Made by a program: the position numbers and the translations under genes. The notes under the pieces were generated by a model. That model was not told where the DNA came from and made no database searches. It saw only the letters and a program-made list of their open reading frames with translations. A stretch of DNA of 64,000 bases, taken from Streptomyces nymphaeiformis (GTDB lineage Bacteria; Actinomycetota; Actinomycetes; Streptomycetales; Streptomycetaceae). Below are positions 7,266 through 21,454 of the stretch, in pieces. Every line of letters starts with the position of its first letter. The first letter of the stretch is position 1. The stretch covers positions 434,001 to 498,000 of the forward strand of contig NZ_JACHJY010000004.1 of the NCBI RefSeq assembly GCF_014203895.1, given 5' to 3'.

Positions 7266-8381
7266 TCAGAGCTGGGCGAGCCCCCGCTTGAGGTAGTCGC
7301 CCAGCGGCTTCTCGACGAGCTTGTTCACCAGGTACGACAGCACCAGCATCCCGAGGACCAGCACACCGACGAGCCCCCACGGGGAGACGAGCTCGCGCGG
7401 CGCGAAGTAGCCGATGAGCTCCCAGCCGATCACCTGGTGGAGCAGGTACAGCGGGTAGGTCAGCGCGCCCAGGACCGGCAGCCACCGCCACTGGACGCGG
7501 GAGAGCCTGCCCGTGGCGATGAGCGCCATCATCCCGAAGAAAGCCGCGAGCACCACGATCACGGGCCACGCGGCACGCCGGCCGAGGAAGGGCGTGAGGT
7601 GCTTGAACTCGTCGATGGTGGGTGCGAGGGAGGCGCAGAAGCAGATGCCGACGATGCCGAAGAGCATCAGGTTCGGCCGGAACCGGTACATCAGGTAGAA
7701 CGCCATTCCGGCGATGAAGAACCAGCTGTACTCGGGGATCAGCAGCATCCGCAGCGGTCCGGGCGGCGCCTTGGCGACGACGAGCGTGGCGGCGCCCCAG
7801 ACGCAGCAGAAGAGCAGGACCCTCTTGTACGTCAGGCCCCACCAGGCGACCAGGACGAACAGCAGGTAGAAGCGGAGCTCCGTGAAGAGCGTCCAGTAGA
7901 CGGCGTCGACGTGCGGGACCCAGAAGGCCTGCTGAAGCATCGTCATGTTGGTCAGGACGTCGTTCCACGGAAGGTGGCGGCGGCCGCCGGGGACGACCGC
8001 GACGGTGATGGTGGTCGCGATGACCGCGAACCAGTACGCCGGGTAGAGCCGGACCACCCGCGAGACGAAGAAGGCCTTCACGGGCCGGTTCCACGCGCTC
8101 ATGCAGATGACGAAGCCGCTGATGAGGAAGAAGAGCTGGACGCCGAGATAGCCGTACGCCGACAGGCGGAAGGTTCCGGGGAACATCTCCCTCACCGGCG
8201 TCGGCCAGCCGCCGCCGCGCGCCGTGTAGTGGTACGCGACCACCATGAGCGCCGCCACCAGTCTGGTCCCGTCGAGCGCGTGGAGCCGCGCCGGGCGCTT
8301 CGTCCCCGGGCCCGGCACGTCACGCGCCTCGAGCCGCTTTAAACGGGTCCTGAGCCGCACGGGCTGCAGCTGGTTCAGCAC
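7266..8381 (-). CDS. Acyltransferase family 3 (OafA/YrhL-like) membrane protein
   Basis: Integral-membrane O-acyltransferase of ~371 aa, which would transfer acyl groups to a cell-surface sugar or polymer. Family marks are the N-terminal LHALDGTRLVAALMVVAYHYT with the conserved His, GYLGVQLFFLISGFVI, SRVVRLYPAYW and about ten hydrophobic helices. I chose GTG 8381 because a GGGGGGATC purine run lies 5-8 nt upstream; an in-frame GTG at 8399 and a longer frame from 8507 are alternatives with weak ribosome sites. No sugar-pathway partner is adjacent, so the acceptor is unknown. Confidence 0.9.
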   Translation of the reverse strand: MLNQLQPVRLRTRLKRLEARDVPGPGTKRPARLHALDGTRLVAALMVVAYHYTARGGGWPTPVREMFPGTFRLSAYGYLGVQLFFLISGFVICMSAWNRPVKAFFVSRVVRLYPAYWFAVIATTITVAVVPGGRRHLPWNDVLTNMTMLQQAFWVPHVDAVYWTLFTELRFYLLFVLVAWWGLTYKRVLLFCCVWGAATLVVAKAPPGPLRMLLIPEYSWFFIAGMAFYLMYRFRPNLMLFGIVGICFCASLAPTIDEFKHLTPFLGRRAAWPVIVVLAAFFGMMALIATGRLSRVQWRWLPVLGALTYPLYLLHQVIGWELIGYFAPRELVSPWGLVGVLVLGMLVLSYLVNKLVEKPLGDYLKRGLAQL

Positions 8382-8753
8382 TCGGAGATCCCCCCACACA
8401 AGACTGCGTCCGGAGAGCCCATCCGGCTCCCCCAGCGTGAGACCAGCGAGGTGGGCACAGGTTGCCCACAGCACCCCCCACGACTTCCGGTTTATGTCAC
8501 ATGTCACTCGGACTCATGTGTTGCGAACGGAAATCGCAGGGGCTTCCATGGGTTGCGGCCCAAGGCTCCCTGTCACCTCACAGGACCTTTGCGCAAATCC
8601 CGCATCTCGTCGGACCCGGGGGAGGGAAGGCAGCACACCCCTCCCGCGACCCGCCTGTTCGAGGAGTCGAACCATCTCGTCACGAGGCTCGACGGCCGGA
8701 GCGGCGATGACGGCGGCCTCCTCCCCATCACTCCGAGGAGATCCTCGGGGGGG

Positions 8754-8792
8754 GATCCGCAAGGGCGATCCGCAAGAGTGACCCACAAGGGC
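8754..8792. repeat. 13-bp tandem repeat, three copies
   Basis: GATCCGCAAGGGC, GATCCGCAAGAGT and GACCCACAAGGGC follow one another without gaps. Short and imperfect; role unknown. Confidence 0.75.
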
Positions 8793-8851
8793 GACGGCAC
8801 CCCCGCCGAACCCCGCGCACGCCGGCCGGCCGCGGGTCGCGCCAACGGCGC

Positions 8852-8894
8852 AAAAAACACCCCCCTGACCGCGTTTCCACAGGTCAAGGGGGTG
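8852..8894 (-). terminator. Rho-independent terminator of tRNA-Ala
   Basis: On the minus strand a CACCCCCTTGACC stem, 11-nt loop and GGTCAGGGGGGTG are followed by TTTTTTG. It begins only 9 nt after the tRNA 3' end, a textbook arrangement. Confidence 0.93.
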
Positions 8895-8902
8895 CTGAAG
8901 AG

Positions 8903-8975
8903 TGGAGCCTAGGGGAGTCGAACCCCTGACATCTGCCATGCAAAGACAGCGCTCTACCAACTGAGCTAAGGCCCC
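8903..8975 (-). tRNA. tRNA-Ala (anticodon TGC)
   Basis: The minus strand folds as a full cloverleaf. The acceptor stem is GGGGCCT/AGGCTCC, including the G3:U70 pair that is the alanine identity element. The D arm is AGCTCAGTTGGTAGAGC, the anticodon loop TTTGCAT gives TGC, the T arm contains GGTTCGACTCC, and the discriminator is A. The CCA end is not encoded and would be added by the nucleotidyltransferase at 42369-43811. Confidence 0.97.
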
Positions 8976-9105
8976 GGAACGAGGACAGCGTACCGGGTCA
9001 CCCCCCATGTCCGGCAAAAGGATTGGGACTCCCGGTCGGCGACCACTCTCCGTAAGATGCTGACCGAGGTTCGCAGTGGCGAACCTAAGGGATGGGGAGT
9101 AAGCA

Positions 9106-9654
9106 ATGGACGCAGCGCAGCAGGAAGCCACGGCAAGAGCCAGAGAGCTTCAGCGCAGTTGGTACGGAGAGCCGCTGGGGGCGCTCTTCCGTCGCCTGAT
9201 CGACGATCTCGGGCTCAATCAGGCCAGGCTCGCGGCCGTGCTCGGGCTCTCCGCGCCCATGCTGTCCCAGCTGATGAGCGGCCAGCGGGCCAAGATCGGC
9301 AACCCGGCCGTCGTCCAGCGCGTCCAGGCCCTCCAGGAGCTCGCGGGACAGGTCGCCGACGGCAGCGTCAGCGCCGCCGAGGCCACCGACCGCATGGACG
9401 AGATCAAGAAGTCGCAGGGCGGCTCCGTCCTCACCGGCACGAGCCCCACCACCACCGGTTCCGGCGCGCCGACCGTGCGCCGCGTCGTCCGCGAGATCCA
9501 GTCGCTGCTGCGCTCCGTGGCCGCCGCCGGCGACATCATCGACGCCGCCGACTCGCTCGCCCCCGCCCACCCGGAACTGGCAGAGTTCCTCCGGGTGTAC
9601 GGCGCCGGGCGCACCGCCGACGCGGTCGCGCACTACGAGTCGCACCAGAACTGA
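9106..9654 (+). CDS. Helix-turn-helix DNA-binding protein
   Basis: 182-aa protein with a lambda-repressor/XRE-like HTH near residues 36-60 (LNQARLAAVLGLSAPMLSQLMSGQR), then a helical region with a Ser/Thr-rich linker (GTSPTTTGSGAP) and a C-terminal helical domain (VREIQSLLRSVAAAGDIIDAADSL). ATG 9106 is preceded by a GGGGAG site. The stop is 64 bp before the Ser/Thr kinase gene on the same strand, so they may form one unit and the HTH protein may be a kinase substrate; that is inference. Confidence 0.88.
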   Translation: MDAAQQEATARARELQRSWYGEPLGALFRRLIDDLGLNQARLAAVLGLSAPMLSQLMSGQRAKIGNPAVVQRVQALQELAGQVADGSVSAAEATDRMDEIKKSQGGSVLTGTSPTTTGSGAPTVRRVVREIQSLLRSVAAAGDIIDAADSLAPAHPELAEFLRVYGAGRTADAVAHYESHQN

Positions 9655-9718
9655 CACGGGGCCGGCGGCCGGCCGGCACCGTGGCGAGACGACGCGGACG
9701 GGGAGCGGGCGCAGCGCG

Positions 9719-10993
9719 ATGGGTGAGGTCTTCGCTGGTCGGTACGAGTTGGTCGACCCGATCGGACGCGGCGGGGCGGGCGCCGTGTGGCGTGCCTGGG
9801 ACCACCGGCGCCGCCGCTACGTGGCGGCCAAGGTGCTCCTGCAGAGCGACGCGCACACGCTGCTCCGCTTCGTCCGCGAGCAGGCGCTGCGGATCGACCA
9901 TCCGCACGTCCTCGCCCCGGCCAGCTGGGCCGCCGACGACGACAAGGTCCTCTTCACGATGGACCTGGTGGCCGGCGGCTCGCTGGCCCATGTCATCGGG
10001 AACCACGGCCCGCTGCCGCCCCGCTTCGTCTGCACCCTGCTCGACCAGCTGCTCTCGGGCCTGGCCACGGTGCACGCCGAGGGGGTCGTGCACCGGGACA
10101 TCAAGCCCGCGAACATCCTCATGGAGGTCACCGGCGCCGGGCGGCCGCATCTGCGGCTCTCCGACTTCGGCATCTCCATGCGCAAGGGCGAACCCCGCCT
10201 CACGGAGACCAACTACGTGGTGGGGACACCCGGTTACTTCGCGCCCGAGCAGCTGCTCGGCGCCGAGCCGGACTTCACCGCCGACCTCTTCGCCGTCGGC
10301 CTGGTCGCGCTGTACCTGCTCAAGGGCAGCAGGCCGGACTCCCAGGCCCTGGTCGAGCATTTCCGCGTGTACGGCACTCCGGGCGCCCCGGAGGGCATTC
10401 CTGAGCCCTTGTGGCAGGTTCTCGCGGGTCTGCTCCAGCCCGATCCGCAGGCGCGGTTCCGGACGGCCTCGGGGGTACGGAAGGCGCTGAGCGCCGCCGT
10501 CGAGCTGCTTCCCGAGCCGGGCCCGGGCGAGGTGCCGGTCGAGATCGTCGACCAACTGGGTCCCCTCCCGGCAGGCTTCGGCCCGGAAGGCCCCACGGCA
10601 CCCGCACCCGCGCCCGCTCCCGTACCCGTACCCGTACCGGCCCAGGAGCAGCCCGTACAGCAGGCACCGCCCGTACAGCAGGTCGCCCAGCAGGCACCGC
10701 CCGTACAGCAGGCAGAGCCGTATCAGCAGCCTCCGCAGCCCCCACAGCCGCAGCACCAGCCCTACCAGGGCTACCAGGGCTACCAGCCCACCGCCCAGGT
10801 CTCCTCGCCGCCGCCGCTGCCCCGGCCCTCCGGGACGGGCAGCTTCCACCTGCCTCCCCCGGTCACGCAGACCGCACCCGCGGCGCCCGCCCCCGTACGA
10901 CGGCCGGGACCGCCCCCGAAGGTGGCGGTCCCGGTGCTGCTGCTCGCGCTGGTGTCGTTCGCGGTCGGTTTCTGGGCGCTGACGCAGATCTGA
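9719..10993 (+). CDS. Ser/Thr protein kinase with C-terminal membrane tail
   Basis: Eukaryotic-type (Hanks) kinase, 424 aa. The kinase domain (residues ~8-265) is intact: glycine loop GRGGAGAV (16-23), Lys38 in AAKV, HRDIKPAN (125-132), DFG (149-151) and GTPGYFAPE. A long Pro/Gln linker with PAPVPVPVPAQ and PPVQQ repeats (~295-395) leads to one hydrophobic helix that ends at the C-terminus (VLLLALVSFAVGFWALTQI). Unlike PknB-type kinases there is no extracellular sensor, so it probably senses a cytosolic or membrane cue. Start ATG 9719. Confidence 0.95.
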   Translation: MGEVFAGRYELVDPIGRGGAGAVWRAWDHRRRRYVAAKVLLQSDAHTLLRFVREQALRIDHPHVLAPASWAADDDKVLFTMDLVAGGSLAHVIGNHGPLPPRFVCTLLDQLLSGLATVHAEGVVHRDIKPANILMEVTGAGRPHLRLSDFGISMRKGEPRLTETNYVVGTPGYFAPEQLLGAEPDFTADLFAVGLVALYLLKGSRPDSQALVEHFRVYGTPGAPEGIPEPLWQVLAGLLQPDPQARFRTASGVRKALSAAVELLPEPGPGEVPVEIVDQLGPLPAGFGPEGPTAPAPAPAPVPVPVPAQEQPVQQAPPVQQVAQQAPPVQQAEPYQQPPQPPQPQHQPYQGYQGYQPTAQVSSPPPLPRPSGTGSFHLPPPVTQTAPAAPAPVRRPGPPPKVAVPVLLLALVSFAVGFWALTQI

Positions 10994-10997
10994 GGGC

Positions 10998-12356
10998 TCA
11001 GGCAGCCCGCCGCCGGGCAAGGAGGGTCCAGGCCCCGAGCCCGAGGAGCAGGACGGTCCCGGTGCCGATCCCGGCCGCCGCGACGACCTGCATGGTGCCG
11101 TTCGTCGTGGCGTCCGCCCCGGTGGCGCCGTTCGCCGCGGCCTCCCGGTCGTCCGCCGTCACGGAGAAGACGCCGGGGTCCGCGTCGTACGCGGGAGCCG
11201 TCTTCGGGCTGCCCTCGACGTTCACCCGGAGCGTCAGCGGCACCGGCTTGTCGCCGTACTCGGCGGCGATGTCCGGGCTCAGCGTCGCCGTGAGGTAGTA
11301 CCAGCCGGCGAAGCGCATGCCGCTGGTGGCCTCCTGGTACGAGGTGCGGTTCTCGTGGGCCACCGGTCGCAGCGGGTCGAGCGCCAGCGTCGCGGGCTTC
11401 CCGTCGTAACTGACCGTGTTCATGTCGACGAAGCCGAGGGCCGGGTTGTCGAGCGAGAGGGTGAGCGCGTTGCTCACGAGGTCGCCCTCGGTGCCGCTGC
11501 CGAGTTCGGCGCTGGCGAAGAGCTGCTGCCCCCAGTCCACGGGCACCCGGTAGAAGAGCGTCTGGCCGGGCCGGATGTCGGCCCGCCACTCGCCCTCCCG
11601 CAGCGAGACGGCCCCGTGGAAGCCGTCGCCGCCCTGCCGCTTCTGCTGGCCTCCGGCCGGCGGAGCGGGCGTGGCGGACGCCCAGGCCTCGGGGAGCGCG
11701 GTGGGGCCGGCCTGCTTGAGGAGGGGCTCGGTCACGTACCGGAGCTCGAGCTCCCAGTCGTCCGGGGTGGAGGCCGCCGCCGACTCGCGCTCGACGAGGA
11801 CGTAGTACGCGCCCTGCTTCTGGCAGCTGGAGGTGTCCGGGTCGACGGTCCGGCGGGCGTAGGCGACGAGCGGCCTGGCGTACTGCCCGGAGCCGAAGTT
11901 CGCCTCCTGGTAGCCGCAGTCGGTTCCGGAGTTGTCCTGGATGCTGACCTTGAAGCCGTCGCCGTACTCGACCTTGCCGCCGGGCTTGGGGACGGCGACG
12001 ACGGAGACGTAGGTGTTCCGCTTCGTGTCGAGGTCGACGCGGTAGTAGACCTTGCCGTTCCTCTTGAGGGTGTCCCGGTAGGTCTGGCCGGTCTTCAGGG
12101 GCTTCGCGTCGAGGCTGGAGGCGGCGCCCTGGATCCGCTGGGCCGAGCCGTCGAAGGCGTACGGCGGTACGGAGGTCCCCCCGGCCCTCAGGGCCCCACC
12201 GGCCCGGGTAGCGGTCCCCATGGCCTCGCCGGCCCTGTCCCGGGCCGCCACGGCCTGGGCGGGCAGGGCCGTCACCGCGCCCACCGCCGCGGCCGCCGCG
12301 ACCAGGGCTCCCGTCCTCCGGCCGATCCCGGTCCGCCTCCCGGCCTGCGTGCCCAC
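10998..12356 (-). CDS. Secreted, C-terminally membrane-anchored protein of unknown function
   Basis: 452-aa protein with a twin-Arg-containing basic N-terminus and hydrophobic signal (TGALVAAAAAVGAVTALPAQA). A large beta-rich extracellular portion follows, and the C-terminal end is one helix plus Arg stop-transfer (VLLLGLGAWTLLARRRAA). Conserved-looking blocks are TYRDTLKRNGKVYYRVDL and ADIRPGQTLFYRVPVDWGQQLF. I chose GTG 12356 because GGGAGAG is upstream; a TTG at 12398 would add 14 residues. It resembles the non-VWA portion of some actinobacterial VWA-domain membrane proteins, without the VWA itself; I cannot assign a function. Its 3' end is 4 bp from the convergent kinase gene. Confidence 0.82.
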   Translation of the reverse strand: MGTQAGRRTGIGRRTGALVAAAAAVGAVTALPAQAVAARDRAGEAMGTATRAGGALRAGGTSVPPYAFDGSAQRIQGAASSLDAKPLKTGQTYRDTLKRNGKVYYRVDLDTKRNTYVSVVAVPKPGGKVEYGDGFKVSIQDNSGTDCGYQEANFGSGQYARPLVAYARRTVDPDTSSCQKQGAYYVLVERESAAASTPDDWELELRYVTEPLLKQAGPTALPEAWASATPAPPAGGQQKRQGGDGFHGAVSLREGEWRADIRPGQTLFYRVPVDWGQQLFASAELGSGTEGDLVSNALTLSLDNPALGFVDMNTVSYDGKPATLALDPLRPVAHENRTSYQEATSGMRFAGWYYLTATLSPDIAAEYGDKPVPLTLRVNVEGSPKTAPAYDADPGVFSVTADDREAAANGATGADATTNGTMQVVAAAGIGTGTVLLLGLGAWTLLARRRAA

Positions 12357-12443
12357 GCGTCTCTCCCGTTCGTCCGCACGATAACTTTGCTTGAGCAATC
12401 AGAAATTTTGCGCTAGTGAACTCGCGTGGGGTGGGGTACAGCA

Positions 12444-12474
12444 AAGCCCCGGTCCGCTCACGCGGCCGGGGCTT
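12444..12474 (-). terminator. Hairpin terminator after DLW-39 gene
   Basis: AAGCCCCGG...CCGGGGCTT hairpin on the minus strand with a short TTTGCTG tail, about 20 bp after the small ORF stop. Confidence 0.75.
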
Positions 12475-12495
12475 CACCCACAGAGTGTGTGTCTC

Positions 12496-12630
12496 TCAGA
12501 CACCGGAACCTGCGGGCACGGAGTCGGTCGCCTCCGTCCACAGATCCTGCTCGGCGCGATCCGCCTGGATCTGGCGGTACACGAGGAGCCCGCCGATGGC
12601 GGCCAGTGCGACCAGGAGAAGCTTCTTCAC
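12496..12630 (-). CDS. DLW-39 family small protein (44 aa)
   Basis: GTG 12630 opens KKLLLVALAAIGGLLVYRQ, a signal-anchor-like helix, followed by IQADRAEQDLWTEATDSV. The DLW triplet in this position characterises the actinobacterial DLW-39 family of ~39-45-aa membrane peptides. It lies between the tRNA-Ile gene and its own terminator on the same strand. Function unknown. Confidence 0.85.
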   Translation of the reverse strand: MKKLLLVALAAIGGLLVYRQIQADRAEQDLWTEATDSVPAGSGV

Positions 12631-12789
12631 CGCGCGACCTCGTCTTTCGTTGACGTAGGAGACTTCTGACGCCCACTCTACACATCGACCGATACCGATC
12701 GGTGACCTGTACGGGCTTCGCACCCCTGCTTCAAACCTCACACAAACAGATCGACCCGGATGGAGTACCATCCGGGTCGATCCGATCTG

Positions 12790-12863
12790 TGGGGCTAACA
12801 GGATTTGAACCTGTGGCCTCATCCTTATCAGGGATGCGCTCTAACCAACTGAGCTATAGCCCC
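12790..12863 (-). tRNA. tRNA-Ile (anticodon GAT)
   Basis: Minus-strand cloverleaf: acceptor GGGGCTA/TAGCCCC with discriminator A, D arm AGCTCAGTTGGTTAGAGC, anticodon stem CATCC/GGATG with loop CTGATAA giving GAT, and T arm with GGTTCAAATCC. CCA is not encoded. Near tRNA-Ala and gyrA, as is usual in actinobacteria. Confidence 0.97.
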
Positions 12864-12965
12864 GCCGCGCTTTGCGGTTTTTCGTGTCCGCCGCGCTGAC
12901 TCCTGAACATTAGCGCACGTGGGGGCCAGTCCCAAAATCGATAGCCGGGGCCGGCCCCACGCGGA

Positions 12966-13643
12966 CTACTCGTCCTCCGCCAGCGTGAGCTCGACACCGC
13001 CCACGAAACCGGCCGACAGGTTGTAGATGAAGGCGCCCAGCGTCGCGAGGGCGGTCATCAGGACCACGTCGATCACGGCGATCACCGAGGTGAACAGCAG
13101 GACCCGCGGCAGCGACAGGAACGACTGCAGGTCGAAGCCGTTGGACTCGTTCGAGCCCGTGGCCTCGCTGATCGTGCCGCCGACCGTCGAGAAGACGCCC
13201 ATGGCGTCCATGACCATCCACAGCACCGCCGCGGCCACGACCGTGCAGACGCCCAGCGCGATGGAGAGCAGGAAGCTCACCTTCATGACCGACCACGGGT
13301 CGGCCTTGGCCACCCGCAGCCGCGCCTTGCGCGTCCTGGGCGTCGTACTCGCCCCGGTACGCGGCCGGCGCACGGCGCCGGTCTGCCCGCCCCGCGTACC
13401 GCCCACAGGCGTACCGCCCGCAGGCGTGCCGTACGCCTGTGGCGGGTGGTAGGGCCCTCCCGGCTGCCCCTGGGGGCGCTCGCCGGGCAGTGGCCCGTTG
13501 TACGTCTCGTACGAGGGCTGCTGCCCCCGAGTGTCCGTCACCGCAACCCCCTGGGAGTCCGTGGCGGGGCCACGGGCGCCGTTCGCTCCAGCACCGGCAG
13601 GAACTCCGGCAGCCGCCGATCCGGCGCCCGTGGCTCCACTCAC
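12966..13643 (-). CDS. DUF3566 transmembrane protein
   Basis: 225-aa protein. A long Gly/Pro/Gln-rich cytoplasmic part (residues 1-~105, with GQPGGPYHPPQAYGTPAGG) precedes the DUF3566 domain, which has two membrane helices (VSFLLSIALGVCTVVAAAVLWMV and VLLFTSVIAVIDVVLMTALAT) and ends YNLSAGFVGGVELTLAEDE. GTG 13643 starts 4 bp after the gyrA stop, and its GAGGAG ribosome site lies within the last gyrA codons, so it is translated with gyrase. A DUF3566 gene after gyrA is widely conserved in actinobacteria; function unknown. Confidence 0.92.
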   Translation of the reverse strand: MSGATGAGSAAAGVPAGAGANGARGPATDSQGVAVTDTRGQQPSYETYNGPLPGERPQGQPGGPYHPPQAYGTPAGGTPVGGTRGGQTGAVRRPRTGASTTPRTRKARLRVAKADPWSVMKVSFLLSIALGVCTVVAAAVLWMVMDAMGVFSTVGGTISEATGSNESNGFDLQSFLSLPRVLLFTSVIAVIDVVLMTALATLGAFIYNLSAGFVGGVELTLAEDE

Positions 13644-13647
13644 GCTC

Positions 13648-16248
<2,601 letters not shown>

Positions 16249-16289
16249 TGCTGGTCGTCAGTCCTTTCGTACGGTCAGCTGAGACCGAC

Positions 16290-18733
<2,444 letters not shown>

Positions 18734-19288
18734 CTAGCCGTACGTGTCCCCGGGCCCGACGGACCCCGGCGCCCTCAGGGGCCCGTACCCGCGCCGAGGC
18801 GCACCAGGCCCAAGGACCTTGATGACCCGCACCGTCCCGTGCCCCAGGTCCTCGTTCAGCCGCGCCACCAGCCTCGGCGCCAGCAACCGCAGCTGCGTGG
18901 CCCACGCGGTGGAGTCGCACTGCACCGTCAGCACCCGCGCGTCCGGCTCGTCGTCGAACTTCACCGGTACGCAGTGCTTCGCGAGGTCCTCGCCGACGAT
19001 CTGCGGCCAGCGGCCCATGACCCCGCCGACCGCCGCCGGGGTCTCCCAGCCCCGCTCGGTGATCAGCCGGTTGATCGCGGCGCCGAGCGCCATCGGGTCG
19101 CGTCCGTCGGCGCGCGCGCCGGAGCGCAGCCCGCCGCCGCGCCGGGCCTGCTTCTTCTGCGCGGCCGCCGCACCCCGCGCCTTCGCCTGCTCCTTCGCCG
19201 CGCGCAGCGCGACCCGGGCGAGATCCACACCCGAGGGCTCGGGCGGCGCGGGCCTGTCCACAGGCTGTGGGGAACTCTGCTCGCTCAT
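18734..19288 (-). CDS. DUF721 / DciA-like protein
   Basis: 184-aa protein of the DUF721 family, to which the bacterial replicative-helicase operator DciA belongs. Residues ~66-165 form the domain ([37 protein letters not shown], then [26 protein letters not shown]). The N-terminal third is basic and Ala/Arg/Lys-rich, as in actinobacterial DciA. ATG 19288 overlaps the recF stop (ATGA), implying coupling. A role in loading DnaB is inferred from family membership; no DnaC is present in the window. Confidence 0.9.
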   Translation of the reverse strand: MSEQSSPQPVDRPAPPEPSGVDLARVALRAAKEQAKARGAAAAQKKQARRGGGLRSGARADGRDPMALGAAINRLITERGWETPAAVGGVMGRWPQIVGEDLAKHCVPVKFDDEPDARVLTVQCDSTAWATQLRLLAPRLVARLNEDLGHGTVRVIKVLGPGAPRRGYGPLRAPGSVGPGDTYG

Positions 19289-20406
19289 ACCCGTTCCACC
19301 GTCCCGCCGGACACCGCGTACCGCGTGCCCGCCAGCACGCCCGGCACGTCGTCGTCCACAGCGGCCGTGACGAGCACCTGCTCGCCCGGGGCCACCAGCT
19401 CCGCGAGCCGCTCGCGCCGCCGCGCGTCCAGCTCGGCGAAGACGTCGTCGAGGACGAGGACCGGCTCGTTGCCCTCGGACCGCAGCAGGTCGTACGAGGC
19501 GAGCCGCAGCGCCAGCGCGTACGACCAGGACTCGCCGTGGCTCGCGTACCCCTTCGCGGGGAGGTCGCCGAGCTTGAGGAGCAGCTCGTCCCGGTGGGGT
19601 CCGACGAGCGTGACGCCCCGCTCGATCTCCTGCTTGCGGACCTCGGCGAGGGCGGCGAGCAGCTGCTCGTACAGCTCCTCGCGGGTGTGCCCGGAGCCCG
19701 GCGCGGAGGGGCGGTACTCCAGGAGGATCGGTCCGCCGCCGGGCGCGAGCTGCTCGTACGCCTTGTCGGCGAGCGGCTGCAGTACGGCGATGAGGTCGAT
19801 CCGCTGGGCGAGCAGCTCGGCGCCGGCCCGGGCCAGGTGCTGGTCCCACACGTCCAGGGTGGAGAGGTCCATGCCGCGGCCGCCGTGCCGCCGGGCCATC
19901 GCCGCCGACTTCAGGAGGGTGTTGCGCTGCTTCAGCACGCGCTCGTAGTCGGAGCGCACGCCCGCCATGCGCGGCGTGCGCGCCGTGATCAGCTCGTCGA
20001 GGAAGCGCCGGCGCTCACCGGGGTCGCCCTTGATCAGGGCGAGGTCCTCGGGGGCGAACAGCACGGTCCGTACGATGCCGAGCACATCACGTGGCCTGAC
20101 CTGCGAGGACCTGTTGATACGGGCGCGGTTGGCGCGGCCCGGGTTGAGTTCCAGCTCGATCAGCTGGGAGCGCTCGCCCTGGGTGACGGCGGCGCGGATG
20201 ACCGCGCGTTCCGCCCCCATCCGGACGAGCGGGGCGTCGGAGGCGACGCGGTGGCTGCCGAGGGTCGCGAGATAGCCGATGGCCTCGACCAGATTGGTCT
20301 TGCCCTGGCCGTTCGCTCCCACGAAAGCGGTGACGCCCGGGTCGAGCGGGACCTCGACCCGGGCGTACGAGCGGAAGTCGGCCAGCGAGAGATGCGTGAC
20401 GTGCAT
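19285..20406 (-). CDS. recF: DNA replication/repair protein RecF
   Basis: SMC-like ATPase that loads recombinase at gaps, 373 aa. The Walker A motif GANGQGKT (30-37), the RRRFLDELI block ([13 protein letters not shown]), the ABC-type signature and the Walker B motif [12 protein letters not shown] are all present. ATG 20406. Located between gnd and the dciA-like gene, with an ATGA overlap to the latter. Confidence 0.97.
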   Translation of the reverse strand: MHVTHLSLADFRSYARVEVPLDPGVTAFVGANGQGKTNLVEAIGYLATLGSHRVASDAPLVRMGAERAVIRAAVTQGERSQLIELELNPGRANRARINRSSQVRPRDVLGIVRTVLFAPEDLALIKGDPGERRRFLDELITARTPRMAGVRSDYERVLKQRNTLLKSAAMARRHGGRGMDLSTLDVWDQHLARAGAELLAQRIDLIAVLQPLADKAYEQLAPGGGPILLEYRPSAPGSGHTREELYEQLLAALAEVRKQEIERGVTLVGPHRDELLLKLGDLPAKGYASHGESWSYALALRLASYDLLRSEGNEPVLVLDDVFAELDARRRERLAELVAPGEQVLVTAAVDDDVPGVLAGTRYAVSGGTVERV

Positions 20407-20465
20407 GGTGGGCGCCGACCTTCTTCCCCCGGCGGCTGTGCACCGCGGGGTGCACAGCCTGTGGA

Positions 20466-21344
20466 TTACTTCTTCGTCTCGACCGCGTGGCCACCGAACT
20501 GGTTGCGCAGCGCGGCGATCATCTTCATCTGCGGGGAGTCGTCCTGACGGGAGGCGAACCGCGCGAACAGCGAGGCGGTGATCGCCGGCAGCGGGACGGC
20601 GTTGTCGATGGCGGCCTCGACCGTCCACCGGCCCTCGCCGGAGTCCGACGCGTAGCCCCGCAGCTTGTCCAGGTGCTCGTCCTCGTCCAGCGCGTTCACC
20701 GCGAGGTCCAGCAGCCAGGAACGGATGACCGTGCCCTCCTGCCAGGAGCGGAAGACCTCGCGCACGTCGGTGACGGAGTCGACCTTCTCCAGGAGCTCCC
20801 AGCCCTCGGCGTAGGCCTGCATCATCGCGTACTCGATGCCGTTGTGGACCATCTTCGCGAAGTGGCCGGCGCCGACCTTGCCCGCGTGGACCGAGCCGAA
20901 CTCGCCCTCGGGCTTGAGGGCGTCGAAGATCGGCTGGACCTTCGCCACGTCCTCGGCGGAGCCGCCGTACATCAGCGCGTAGCCGTTCTCCAGGCCCCAC
21001 ACGCCGCCGGAGACGCCGCAGTCGACGAAGCCGATGCCCTTGGCGGCGAGCTCCTCGGCGTGCTTCTCGTCGTCCGTCCAGCGCGAGTTCCCGCCGTCCA
21101 CGACGATGTCGCCGGGGGAGAGCAGCTGCGCCAGCTCGTCGATGGTGGACTGGGTCGCGGCACCGGCCGGGACCATGACCCACACGACGCGCGGACCCTT
21201 GAGCTTGCCCACAAGCTCTTCGAGGCTGTGGACATCGGCGAGGTCCGGGTTGCGGTCGTATCCGATGACGGTGTGGCCTGCGCGGCGGATGCGCTCACGC
21301 ATGTTGCCGCCCATCTTGCCGAGACCGACGAGACCGAGCTCCAT
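20466..21344 (-). CDS. gnd: 6-phosphogluconate dehydrogenase, decarboxylating, short form
   Basis: Oxidative pentose-phosphate enzyme converting 6-phosphogluconate to ribulose 5-phosphate and CO2. 292 aa, matching the short bacterial family rather than the ~470-aa enzyme. The Rossmann motif [12 protein letters not shown] is at the N-terminus; substrate motifs are [20 protein letters not shown], and Lys/Asn in [20 protein letters not shown] 21344 has AAGGAA upstream. The short form often prefers NAD+; that is family knowledge. It is placed between dnaN and recF. Confidence 0.96.
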   Translation of the reverse strand: MELGLVGLGKMGGNMRERIRRAGHTVIGYDRNPDLADVHSLEELVGKLKGPRVVWVMVPAGAATQSTIDELAQLLSPGDIVVDGGNSRWTDDEKHAEELAAKGIGFVDCGVSGGVWGLENGYALMYGGSAEDVAKVQPIFDALKPEGEFGSVHAGKVGAGHFAKMVHNGIEYAMMQAYAEGWELLEKVDSVTDVREVFRSWQEGTVIRSWLLDLAVNALDEDEHLDKLRGYASDSGEGRWTVEAAIDNAVPLPAITASLFARFASRQDDSPQMKMIAALRNQFGGHAVETKK

Positions 21345-21374
21345 CAGAGATTCCTTAAGCGTCGTGTGCGGTTT

Positions 21375-21406
21375 ACCCGGGTCCGAGCCTACGCCCGGAC
21401 CCGGGT
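21375..21406 (-). terminator. Hairpin between dnaN and gnd
   Basis: ACCCGGGTCCG and CGGACCCGGGT form a perfect 11-bp stem with a 10-nt loop, 49 bp after the dnaN stop, followed by AAACCG. There is no clear U tract, so it may attenuate rather than fully terminate. Confidence 0.7.
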
Positions 21407-21454
21407 GCACACCTGTGGGGTCAGCCGCTCAGGCGACGCCCCCGTAAAACGGGA

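Larger units (their letters stand above)
8382..8902. other. Non-coding stretch between acyltransferase and tRNA-Ala
   Basis: I find no convincing gene here. It must contain the acyltransferase promoter near its left end. It contains a CCGAGGAGATCCTCGG hairpin (8733-8748), a 13-bp tandem repeat (8754-8792) and the tRNA-Ala terminator (8852-8894). Confidence 0.6.

Noticed and set aside
8451-8912. Protein-coding gene of ~150 aa in the tRNA-Ala upstream gap
   Set aside because: Composition is unlike neighbours, no ribosome site or homologous motif, and it runs over the tRNA terminator.
20450-20467. DnaA boxes between gnd and recF
   Set aside because: Only partial matches (TGTGGATTA); not counted as a cluster.
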